From Microbacterium thalassium (GTDB taxonomy: Bacteria; Actinomycetota; Actinomycetes; Actinomycetales; Microbacteriaceae), in contig NZ_JACHML010000001.1 in the NCBI RefSeq assembly GCF_014208045.1, positions 2,790,001 to 2,854,000 on the forward strand: a DNA stretch of 64,000 bases. The letters are read 5' to 3'. Of the stretch, positions 16,460 to 23,962 are shown one piece after another. The notes beneath the pieces were generated by a model. The model worked only from the letters and a program-made list of their open reading frames with translations. It made no database searches and was not told the DNA's origin. Numbering within the stretch: the first letter of the stretch is position 1; each line of letters begins with the position of its first letter. The translations under genes were made by a program, and so were the position numbers.

Positions 16460-17584
16460 TCAGCCCGCGGTGCAGGTGGGCAGCGCCGAGAGGTCTCCGT
16501 CGTCCGTGATCGCCTCGAGGACGCTCAGGGCGTCCTCGAGGGTCTCGACCGAGAACACCTGCAGATCGCCCGGGACGTGGCCGACGACCTCGTCGCAGTT
16601 CGCCTCGGGGGCCAGGAACCAGTCCGCACCCGAGTCGAGCGCGCCCCACATCTTCTGACGGATGCCGCCGATGGCGCCGACGACCCCGTCGCCGGTGATC
16701 GTGCCGGTGCCGGCGACCTGCTCGCCGCCGTTGAGTTCGCCGGGCGTCAGCACGTCCATGATGCCCAGGGCGAACATCATGCCGGCGCTGGGTCCTCCGA
16801 CGTTGTCGAGCTGGATGGTGACGTCGAACGGGAACTCGTAGTCGGTGATGAGCGAGATGCCCAGCAGCAGCGTCGTCTCGCCGTCGACCTCGGTCACCTG
16901 AGGCGTGACCGACACGTCCATCTGCTCGCCGTCGCGGACGATGGTCAGCTCGATCGCGGCGCCCCCGCCGTCGTTGACGATGCCGCGGAGGGTGTCGACG
17001 TCCATGATCTCGGTGCCGTTCGCGGCCACGATGACGTCGCCCTCCTCGAGGATGCCCTCGGACGCGGAGTCGGTCACGAACGAGAAGACGCTGAACTCGG
17101 GCTGCACCTCGTAGCCCAGCTCCGACAGCGCCGCCGCCGTCGCCTCCTTCTGCGAGTCGACCATGAGCGCGGCGCTCTGCTCGGTGCGCTCATCGCTGGT
17201 CTGCCCGTCGGGGAAGATCGACGTCAGCGGGACGACGGCCCTGCTCGGGTCGAACCAGGCCGTGGCCAGCTCGAACCACGACGGCGTGCGCTCGCGATTG
17301 CCGACGACCTGCACCGTCAGGAGGTCCAGCGACCCTTCGGTCGGGTACGTCTCGGCGCCGTCGACCGAGATGAGCGGCACATCCGTGCCGTCGGACGCGC
17401 GCGCGGTGCCGAGCGTGTTGTAGACCGGCCCGGGCTGCTCGATCACGTACGAGGTCGGGAGGAACGTCAGCACGACCAGCACCACGAGCGCGACGGCGAG
17501 CGCCCACGTGCCGGCCACCGCCCCCCGCGACAGTCGGCGCTCGGGCGCCGGCGAAGGGACGGGATTCTCGTCGAACAGCGCCAC
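16460..17584 (-). CDS. PDZ-domain Lon-like (S16) membrane protease, YlbL family
   Basis: This 374-residue protein has one N-terminal membrane helix (about 22-45), a PDZ domain (about 165-240) and a Lon-type S16 proteolytic domain (about 250-350) with the catalytic dyad S266 in GGPSAGMM and K311 in GIRQK. It lacks an ATPase domain and so degrades or processes substrates without unfolding them. Bacillus YlbL acts in turnover of a division inhibitor; the role in actinobacteria is not established. The GTG at 17584 has AAAGG 5 bases upstream. It is divergent from the zincin gene, with which it may share one symmetric -10. Confidence 0.9.
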   Translation of the reverse strand: MALFDENPVPSPAPERRLSRGAVAGTWALAVALVVLVVLTFLPTSYVIEQPGPVYNTLGTARASDGTDVPLISVDGAETYPTEGSLDLLTVQVVGNRERTPSWFELATAWFDPSRAVVPLTSIFPDGQTSDERTEQSAALMVDSQKEATAAALSELGYEVQPEFSVFSFVTDSASEGILEEGDVIVAANGTEIMDVDTLRGIVNDGGGAAIELTIVRDGEQMDVSVTPQVTEVDGETTLLLGISLITDYEFPFDVTIQLDNVGGPSAGMMFALGIMDVLTPGELNGGEQVAGTGTITGDGVVGAIGGIRQKMWGALDSGADWFLAPEANCDEVVGHVPGDLQVFSVETLEDALSVLEAITDDGDLSALPTCTAG

Positions 17585-17663
17585 GGGTACCTTTCTGGCG
17601 GGTCGTTCGCGACCGGCGTACGGGAATCGGGTGCCACCCGGGCGGTGCGAGGATCTTCGCGAC

Positions 17664-17670
17664 TAGCGTA
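17664..17670. promoter_or_regulatory. Symmetric -10 (TAGCGTA) shared by divergent protease and zincin genes
   Basis: On the plus strand TAGCGT (17664-17669) would start the zincin transcript. On the minus strand the same bases read TACGCT (17670-17665) for the protease transcript. The heptamer thus gives TANNNT on both strands within the 123-base intergenic region. Confidence 0.45.
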
Positions 17671-17707
17671 GAACGAGACGCCCCGACCCGGCTGAAAGGC
17701 GGCTGAA

Positions 17708-19105
17708 GTGGCTGACGAGGACCGCACCCCCGAAGAGGAGTTCCAGGAGCTCCTGCGCAATCTGCTCGGCGGCGGCGCGGGCGAGCTGGACCCCGAGCAG
17801 CTGTCGCAGCTGTCGGGCATGCAGATCGACCCGGCCATGATGCAGCAGGTGATGCGCCATCTGCAGGGCGCGTTCGCGGCCGGCGACGAGGGCATCTCGT
17901 GGGACATGGCCAAGACGCAGGCGCTGCACATCGCCAACCAGGACGGCCTCGGCGTCACGAGCGGTCAGCGCACCGACGTCGACCAGGCGTTCTCGCTGGC
18001 CAACCTGTGGCTGAGCGAGGCGACCGGCATCTCGCAGCTCTCCTCGCCGCCCGCGCCGATCACGCGCGGCGGCTGGGTGGAGGCGACGCTGCCGGTGTGG
18101 CAGGAACTGGCCGACCCGGTCGCCAACAGCATCGCCGACGCCCTCACCGAGACCCTCTCGGCGCAGACGCCGGCCGAGATGCAGGGCCTGCTCCAGGGCG
18201 CCGGACGCCTCATGCGCACGGTCGGCGGGTCCCTGTTCGCCACGCAGCTCGGCCACGTCGTGGGCGAGCTGTCGAAGGAGGTCGTCTCCGGCGGCGACGT
18301 CGGCATCCCGCTCATGCCCGACGGGCAGGCCGCCGTGCTGCCGCAGAACTTCGCCACGCTCGGCGCCGAGCTCGAGATCCCCGACGACCAGCTCGCGCTG
18401 TACATCGCCACGCGCGAGCTCGCCCATGCCCGGCTGTTCCGCCACGCCCGCTGGCTGCGGCTGCACGTCATCTCGCAGGTGACCGACTTCGCCCGGGGGA
18501 TCCACGTCGACACCGACGCGCTGGAGGACCTCGCCACGCGCTTCGATCCGTCCGAGCCCGAGGAGCTTCGCCGCGCCATCGAGAGCGGCGAGCTGCTGCC
18601 GACCCGTTCGGATGCGCAGAACGCCGCGCTCGAACGCCTGGAGAACCTGCTGGCCACGATCGAGGGCTGGGTCGACGTCGTCACCGCCGACGCGACCGCC
18701 CGCATCCCGTCCGCGGAGCGCATCGCCGAGATGGTGCGCCGTCGCCGGGCCGTCGGAGGTCCCGCCGAGCGTGCGCTCGGCTCGCTGGTCGGACTCGAGC
18801 TGAGACCGCGCCGCATGCGCGAGGCGGCGGCGATGTGGCGCGCGGTGACCGATGCCGTCGGCGTCGCCGCACGCGACGCGCTGTGGGACTACCCGGACCT
18901 CATGCCGGGAGCCGACGACATCGACGACCCCTCGGCGCTGGTCGCCCGGCTCGAGGCTCGCGCCCGCGGCGACGAGCCCGTGCCGGACGAGTTCGACGAC
19001 GCGCTGGCGCGACTGCTCGCGGGCGAGGACCCCTCGGCCGGCGGCGACGCCCCGGGAGAGTCCGACGAGCCCGACGACCATCCGGACGACCACCGGCCCG
19101 TCTGA
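17708..19105 (+). CDS. Zinc-dependent metalloprotease-like protein (Zincin_2 / DUF2342)
   Basis: This 465-residue actinobacterial protein belongs to the family formerly called DUF2342. The zincin-like core has RELAHARLF at about 236-244, where the usual HExxH is RExxH, as in other family members I recall; whether it binds zinc or cleaves anything is not clear. The N-terminus (1-60) is acidic and Gln/Met-rich, and the C-terminus ends in a disordered Asp/Pro/Glu stretch. The GTG start at 17708 follows a GAAAGGCGG site. It is divergent from the PDZ protease, an order also seen in mycobacteria (Rv3194c-Rv3195, from memory). Confidence 0.82.
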   Translation: MADEDRTPEEEFQELLRNLLGGGAGELDPEQLSQLSGMQIDPAMMQQVMRHLQGAFAAGDEGISWDMAKTQALHIANQDGLGVTSGQRTDVDQAFSLANLWLSEATGISQLSSPPAPITRGGWVEATLPVWQELADPVANSIADALTETLSAQTPAEMQGLLQGAGRLMRTVGGSLFATQLGHVVGELSKEVVSGGDVGIPLMPDGQAAVLPQNFATLGAELEIPDDQLALYIATRELAHARLFRHARWLRLHVISQVTDFARGIHVDTDALEDLATRFDPSEPEELRRAIESGELLPTRSDAQNAALERLENLLATIEGWVDVVTADATARIPSAERIAEMVRRRRAVGGPAERALGSLVGLELRPRRMREAAAMWRAVTDAVGVAARDALWDYPDLMPGADDIDDPSALVARLEARARGDEPVPDEFDDALARLLAGEDPSAGGDAPGESDEPDDHPDDHRPV

Positions 19106-19204
19106 GCACCGTCGTCTCCTCCCCAACGCGGAGGAGGACGGTCTGCCCGCGGACGCCCTGTGGACAGCGGTCCGACGAGGGCGCCGTCGAGCAGGATCTT
19201 CGGC

Positions 19205-20062
19205 ATGCACCTGGATCCGGCCCACCCGCCGCTGTGGCGCTCGCCCGACGTCCTGCAGTTCGGCGAGGATGCGCGCGTCGTCCTGGCGGCGCCACAGCCG
19301 TGGCAGGAGCGCGTCATCGCCGCACTCGAGTCGGGCGCGACCGATTCGGACGTCGCCCGCATCGCGGCGGGCTTCGGCGTCGACGCGACCGCGGCCGGCG
19401 CCTTCCTCGCCGAGCTTCGCCCCGTGCTCGAACGCGAGCCCGCCGCGCCGCGGCTGCCCCTCGCGGTGCTCGACCAGATGCGCCTCACGGACGCCGCAGG
19501 CGACATGCTCGTCCAGGCGCTCGCGGACGGCGGCTGGACGACCGTCGATCCGCAGCGTCCCGCCGGCGTCGCCCTCGACGGACTCCCCGTCGTCGTCATC
19601 GCCGCCCGCGTGGTCGATCCGCGCCTGGTGTCGCATCTGATGGCCGCCGACCTCGTCCATGTGCCGGTCGTGGTCGGCGAGCGCCACGTCGAGGTCGGCC
19701 CGGTCGTCACCCCCGGACGCACCGCGTGCCTGGCGTGCGTGTGGACGCGGCGACGCGACGCCGACCCCGCCTGGCCCGCCGTGGCCGCCCAGCTGATGGG
19801 CCGGTCGGCCCCGCCCCTGGCCCCGTCGCGCGCGGCCGAGGCGGGCGCCGTCGCCGCGCGGCTGCTGCGCGACGCCCTCGTCGTCAGCGGACGCGCGCGG
19901 ACGCGCTCGCTGACCCTCCACGCCGGGTCGCTGCACCGCCGGACCCGCTGGCACCGACCGCACGCAGCGTGCGGGTGCCGATCTCTCGAAGGAATCGCGA
20001 CGGCTGACGATCTCGCGGACCCCGAGCCCACGTCAGCGACAGCGACCGGGCCGCCCGGGTGA
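19205..20062 (+). CDS. TOMM cyclodehydratase-like / leader-peptide-binding-like protein, orphan
   Basis: This 285-residue protein resembles the E1-like component of azole-forming (TOMM) cyclodehydratases. An N-terminal winged-helix-like region (about 15-75) could bind a peptide. Four cysteines arranged as C175-x2-C178 (CLACVW) and C256-x-C258 (CGCR) are the pattern of the structural zinc in E1-like proteins. There is no YcaO partner, precursor peptide or oxidase nearby, and no ATP site is obvious. It is a conserved neighbour of the zincin and UvrD2 genes in actinobacteria, so a housekeeping role is more likely than a bacteriocin. The ATG at 19205 follows AGGA by 8 bases. Its last 179 bases overlap the convergent helicase gene. 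Confidence 0.6.
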   Translation: MHLDPAHPPLWRSPDVLQFGEDARVVLAAPQPWQERVIAALESGATDSDVARIAAGFGVDATAAGAFLAELRPVLEREPAAPRLPLAVLDQMRLTDAAGDMLVQALADGGWTTVDPQRPAGVALDGLPVVVIAARVVDPRLVSHLMAADLVHVPVVVGERHVEVGPVVTPGRTACLACVWTRRRDADPAWPAVAAQLMGRSAPPLAPSRAAEAGAVAARLLRDALVVSGRARTRSLTLHAGSLHRRTRWHRPHAACGCRSLEGIATADDLADPEPTSATATGPPG

Positions 20063-21650
20063 TCCCGACGTACAGCAGGCGCCGCTCCTCGTCCACCGCT
20101 TCGAAGGTCGTGGCGTAGGCGATCGGCAGCAGCCCCTCGGCGAGGCCCGCCACGTGCACGTGGTCCCACTCGAGGCCCTTGGCGGCGTGCAGGGTCGCGA
20201 GCGTCACGGTGCGCATCGCCGGTTCGTGCTGCGCCTTCGCCCGCGCCATCAGCTCGTCGGTGAACGTGCGCAGAGTCGACCCCGCCGGGGCCTCCTCGGC
20301 CAGGCGCAGGAGCGCGGCCCGGGCCTCCCAGGCGTCGCGCAGCGCTCCCCCGGCCTGCGGCGGCTCGTCCGTGAGACCCAGAGATCGCAGCACGTCGCGG
20401 ACGGCGTCGACGAATGCCGACTGGAGCGGCGCGACGGATGCGCCGCGCAGCGCCATCACCGCCTGCCGCACCTCGGGCACATCGAAGAAGCGGCGACCTC
20501 CCAGCACGGTCGAGGCGATGCCCGCGCCGGCGAGGGCCCCCGCGATCTCGGCGGACTGCGCGTGCGCGCGGTACAGCACCGCGATCTGGCTCGGCTCGGC
20601 GCCCGAGCGGATCTGCGCGGCGACGGCGGCCGCGATCGCACGGGCCTCCGCCGCGTCGTCCGCGAAGGCGTTCACCGTGGGCCGGTCGGCATCCGCCGGC
20701 GCGTCGGCGTCGGCCTCCGCGGCCGGCCGGGCGACGAGATGGAGCGCACCGGGTCGATCGCGCATCAGCTCGTTCGCGACGTCGAGGATCGGCGCGTCCG
20801 AACGGTAGCTCGTCTCCAGCCGCACGACACGCGCGTCCTCGTACCGCCGGGCGAAGTCGAGCAGGAACCCCGCGTCGGCTCCCGCGAACGAGTAGATCGT
20901 CTGGCTCGCGTCGCCGACGACGCAGATGTCCCGGCGGTCGCCGACCCACAGATCCAGCAGCCGATGCTGCAGCGGCGAGACGTCCTGGAACTCGTCGACG
21001 GTGAAGTGACGGTACTGCTCGCGGACGGCGCGCGAGACCTTCGGCTCGGCCTCGAGCATGCCCGCGCACGCCAGCAGCACGTCCTCGAAGTCGATCTGCC
21101 GACGCTCGTCCTTGAGCCTCTCGTAGGCGCGCTGCAGGTCGGCCACGCGCTCGACCGGCATCCGTCCGACGCCCTGGGTGCGCTCGGCGGCATACTGCTC
21201 GATCGAGCGCATCGTCACTTTGCGCCACTCGATCTCGGACGCGACGTCGCGCAGCGTCGCGATGTCGGGATCGAGCCCGATGCCGTCGGCGGCGTGGGCG
21301 AGCACGCGCACCTTGTTGTCGACGAGCCGGGGCGCCGTGTCGCCGGCGACCGTCGGCCAGAAGTAGTTGAGCTGCGCGAGGGCGGCGGCGTGGAACGTGC
21401 GAGCGGCGACGCCCTCGACGCCGAGCGCGCGGAGGCGTCCGCGCATCTCGCCGGCCGCCTTCGACGTGAACGTCACCGCCATCACGCGGCCGGGCGAGAA
21501 CGCCCCCGTGTCCACGCCGTGCGCGATGCGGTGCGTGATGACGCGCGTCTTGCCGGTGCCGGCGCCGGCGAGCACCGCGACGGGGCCGCGCAGAGCGGAT
21601 GCCGCTTCGCGCTGGCGCTCGTCGAGACCGTCGAGGGGGCCGCCGGTCAT
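19884..21650 (-). CDS. UvrD/PcrA-family DNA helicase (UvrD2-like, short)
   Basis: This 588-residue superfamily 1A 3'-5' helicase has Walker A GAGTGKT at 29-35, motif Ia (VTFTSKAAGEM), DEFQDVSPLQ (Walker B/motif II), the QTIYSFAGAD motif III and YVGITRAARSL (motif VI). It ends about 40 residues after motif VI, in a Gly/Ser/Arg-rich tail, with no HRDC domain and no tetracysteine region, so it is shorter than mycobacterial UvrD2 (about 700). It acts in DNA repair or removal of protein roadblocks. The ATG at 21650 overlaps the nudC stop by 4 bases, so the two form an operon. The 3' end overlaps the convergent TOMM-like gene. Confidence 0.9.
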   Translation of the reverse strand: MTGGPLDGLDERQREAASALRGPVAVLAGAGTGKTRVITHRIAHGVDTGAFSPGRVMAVTFTSKAAGEMRGRLRALGVEGVAARTFHAAALAQLNYFWPTVAGDTAPRLVDNKVRVLAHAADGIGLDPDIATLRDVASEIEWRKVTMRSIEQYAAERTQGVGRMPVERVADLQRAYERLKDERRQIDFEDVLLACAGMLEAEPKVSRAVREQYRHFTVDEFQDVSPLQHRLLDLWVGDRRDICVVGDASQTIYSFAGADAGFLLDFARRYEDARVVRLETSYRSDAPILDVANELMRDRPGALHLVARPAAEADADAPADADRPTVNAFADDAAEARAIAAAVAAQIRSGAEPSQIAVLYRAHAQSAEIAGALAGAGIASTVLGGRRFFDVPEVRQAVMALRGASVAPLQSAFVDAVRDVLRSLGLTDEPPQAGGALRDAWEARAALLRLAEEAPAGSTLRTFTDELMARAKAQHEPAMRTVTLATLHAAKGLEWDHVHVAGLAEGLLPIAYATTFEAVDEERRLLYVGITRAARSLSLTWARGPRDRQPSRFLREIGTRTLRAVGASGSGGAATRRGGSASASARVR

Positions 21651-22543
21651 GCCCGGCCCGCATGCCAGTCGGCGATCAGCCGGTGCGCGATCGAGGCGGG
21701 GCCCGGCAGGCCGACCGCGGGGTCGCCGCGCAGTCCCGCGCCGATCTCATCGCGCGTGAACCAGCGGACGTCGACGATCTCCTCGCCGTCGGGCCGAGCC
21801 GCCGCGTCGTCCCGGGCCTCGGCCAGGTAGCCGACCATGAGCGAACGCGGGTACGGCCACGGCTGCGAACCGCGGTAGTGCAGGCGGGTGAGGGCGACCC
21901 CGGCCTCCTCCTCGACCTCGCGGTGCACCGCCTGTTCGAGCGACTCCCCCGCCTCGACGAAGCCCGCGAAGCACGAGAAGCGGGTCCCCGCCCACATCGC
22001 GTTCGAGCCGAGCAGCAGCCGGTCGGGATCCACCGCGCTGGTAACGGCGACGATGACGGCCGGGTCGGTGCGCGGGAAGTGCTGGCGCCCGCACGAGGGG
22101 CAGCGCCGCGACCATCCCGCCTGGGCGACGAGCGCGCGCTCTCCGCACGCGGGGCAGAACGGCGCGTCGCGCAGCCAGCGGCCGAGCGAGACCGCCGTCA
22201 CGAAGGCCGCGGCGTCCTCGGGTGCGAGTGCGGCGCCGACCGCGCGCAGTCCGGCCCAGTCCTCGTCCGCCGGCGCTTCCGACATCACCGCGGCCAGCAG
22301 CGCCGCTCCGTCGGCGGCGCGGCCGAGCAGCGCCCATTCGGCGTCCTCCGGAGCCTCGTCCGGCGCCCGCCACGCGAGTGCCCCCGAGTCCGAGATCGGC
22401 GCCTTGTCGCGCGCCACCACGAGCACCCGCGTCGACGGCTCGGACCGCAGCCGATCGAGCACGCCCGGCTCGTCGCGCTCGGCGGCGGATCGATCGAGCT
22501 CGGCTCGGGCGAGCGCCGGTGGCGCGCTCTCGGGCGACGGCAT
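21647..22543 (-). CDS. nudC: NAD(+) diphosphatase / NADH pyrophosphatase (Nudix)
   Basis: This 298-residue NudC cleaves NAD(H) to NMN(H) and AMP and can remove NAD caps from RNA. A zinc ribbon (C130, C133, C148, C151) is followed by the Nudix box (G194 to about V216, with REVEEEAG) and the NudC-specific SQPWPYP motif at 226-232. The ATG at 22543 has GAGGGG 5 bases upstream; an in-frame extension to 22639 lacks support. It is coupled to the UvrD-like helicase, and is next to it also in mycobacteria. RNA de-capping is relevant in a genome with so many predicted leaderless mRNAs, but that link is only a thought. Confidence 0.93.
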   Translation of the reverse strand: MPSPESAPPALARAELDRSAAERDEPGVLDRLRSEPSTRVLVVARDKAPISDSGALAWRAPDEAPEDAEWALLGRAADGAALLAAVMSEAPADEDWAGLRAVGAALAPEDAAAFVTAVSLGRWLRDAPFCPACGERALVAQAGWSRRCPSCGRQHFPRTDPAVIVAVTSAVDPDRLLLGSNAMWAGTRFSCFAGFVEAGESLEQAVHREVEEEAGVALTRLHYRGSQPWPYPRSLMVGYLAEARDDAAARPDGEEIVDVRWFTRDEIGAGLRGDPAVGLPGPASIAHRLIADWHAGRA

Positions 22544-22627
22544 CGGGTCCCCTCTCGCGTGATCGGACGATTCCGGCGGTGCTCCGCAGACAGGGCGTGG
22601 CGCGACGGCGCACGCGCGCGCCCGACC

Positions 22628-22633
22628 TACCCT
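22628..22633 (+). promoter_or_regulatory. -10 element TACCCT, leaderless APH-like gene
   Basis: The hexamer ends 6 bases before the ATG at 22640, and no Shine-Dalgarno sequence is present. Confidence 0.5.
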
Positions 22634-22639
22634 GAGCAC

Positions 22640-23962
22640 ATGGCACGCTCACCCCTCACTCTAGCCGCGGCAGTCACGTCGGCTCTCCCCCGCGTCGGGG
22701 TGGTCGGAGCCGGCGCACTCACCGAGGGGGCGACCGGTCGCTACGACTCCGCCCTCGCGCGTCTCGACGACGGGCGCACCGTCGTCGTCCGCACCCCCGC
22801 AGACCCGTCGGCCGGAGCCGAGCTCGTGGCGCAGGCCCGTGCGCTGCGCGCCCTGACGCCGGGTGTGCGGGGCCTGCTCCCCTTCCGCGCCCCGGAGCTG
22901 CTGGGCGAGACCGGCATGGCGGGCTCCCCCGCGATCGTCGTGGACTTCCTGCCGGGATACCGCGTGGATCCCGCGCATCTGCCGCCCGGGCGCGGTGCCG
23001 CTACATCGCTCGGGTCGGCGCTGGCCGCGCTGCACGCGCTGCCGCTGTCGATCGTCCGCGCCGAAGGCCTTCCCGCCCGCACCCCCGCACAGGTGCGGGG
23101 CGACGCGCTGCGCGTGGTGGACCGCGCCGCGGCGACGGGCGCGGTTCCCGCGCCGCTGCTCGCCCGCTGGCGCGGCGCTCTGGACGCCGAGGCGCTGTGG
23201 CGGTTCGAGTCGACCATCGTGCTCGGCGGCGCCGGCGCCGCATCCTTCCTGTTCGAGGACATCGACGGCGTGCCGCACGTGACCGGTCTGCTCGACTGGC
23301 ACGGGCTGTCGGCGGGCGACCCCGCCGCCGACCTGGAGTGGCTCGCATCGGCGCCCGAGGCCGCGCGCGATGTGTTCGACGCCTACGCCGCGCACAGCGA
23401 CCGCGCGCCCGACGCGCACGTGCGCGACCGGTCGCGCCTGTACGCCGAACTCGAGTTCGCGAAGTGGCTCGTGCACGGTCACGACGCGGGCCGAGACGAC
23501 ATCGTCGCCGACGCGCGCGAGCTGCTGACGACGCTCGCCGAGGGCGTGCGCGGGCAGTCGCTGGTCGTGGACACCGCCGTGGACGTCGACGATGCCATCG
23601 CGATGATCGGCCAGGTCCCCGGAAGCTCGGCGCCGAGCGTCGACACCTCGATGCACACCGACGCGTACGACATGGCCGAGCTGGCCCTGTGGATGAACGT
23701 CGATCACTCCGACGACGACGAGTCCGCCCACCGCGCCGACCCCGCCATCACCGACGCCGACACCCAGCCCGTGGCGCCGCTCGTGGAGCTGCCGGTCGCG
23801 GCCGCCGCGTCGGCGCCGGCATCCGCCCCACGCATCGAGGACGTCTCGACGGCTCCCATCGACATCGGCGCGTACGCCGACGATCACGCCGAGGCCGAGC
23901 TCGAGACCGAGCGGGCCTCGCGCGCCGCGTTCCAGCGCTGGACGAGCTCCGCCTCGGAGTAG
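22640..23962 (+). CDS. Aminoglycoside/macrolide-phosphotransferase-fold protein, probably catalytically altered
   Basis: This 440-residue protein has the APH/choline-kinase fold. Residues 20-290 hold the kinase-like region, including the metal-site motif LLDWHGLSAGDPAADLEWL. Where active members have the catalytic loop HGD, the sequence reads ESTIVLGGAGAASFLFED (about 194-211): His and the catalytic Asp are missing, and flanking residues align, so it is not a frameshift. Residues 300-440 are acidic, Ala/Asp-rich and mostly disordered. The start is fixed by the leaderless -10 at 22628. Its last 79 bases overlap the 3' end of adnB. It occupies the place of an ABC1-kinase gene in mycobacteria. 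A pseudokinase role or a novel phosphotransfer mechanism are both possible; an antibiotic-resistance role is unlikely. Confidence 0.7.
   Translation: MARSPLTLAAAVTSALPRVGVVGAGALTEGATGRYDSALARLDDGRTVVVRTPADPSAGAELVAQARALRALTPGVRGLLPFRAPELLGETGMAGSPAIVVDFLPGYRVDPAHLPPGRGAATSLGSALAALHALPLSIVRAEGLPARTPAQVRGDALRVVDRAAATGAVPAPLLARWRGALDAEALWRFESTIVLGGAGAASFLFEDIDGVPHVTGLLDWHGLSAGDPAADLEWLASAPEAARDVFDAYAAHSDRAPDAHVRDRSRLYAELEFAKWLVHGHDAGRDDIVADARELLTTLAEGVRGQSLVVDTAVDVDDAIAMIGQVPGSSAPSVDTSMHTDAYDMAELALWMNVDHSDDDESAHRADPAITDADTQPVAPLVELPVAAAASAPASAPRIEDVSTAPIDIGAYADDHAEAELETERASRAAFQRWTSSASE

Noticed and set aside
19160..19204. Upstream GTG start for the TOMM-like gene
   Set aside because: No ribosome site or -10 fits it, while the ATG at 19205 has AGGA at 8 bases.
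22640..23962. Frameshift as explanation for the missing HGD in the APH-like protein
   Set aside because: The residues directly before and after the loop stay in register with family motifs, so a compensated frameshift is not needed.
22640..23962. Antibiotic-resistance phosphotransferase
   Set aside because: The catalytic Asp is absent and the location is a conserved housekeeping block.
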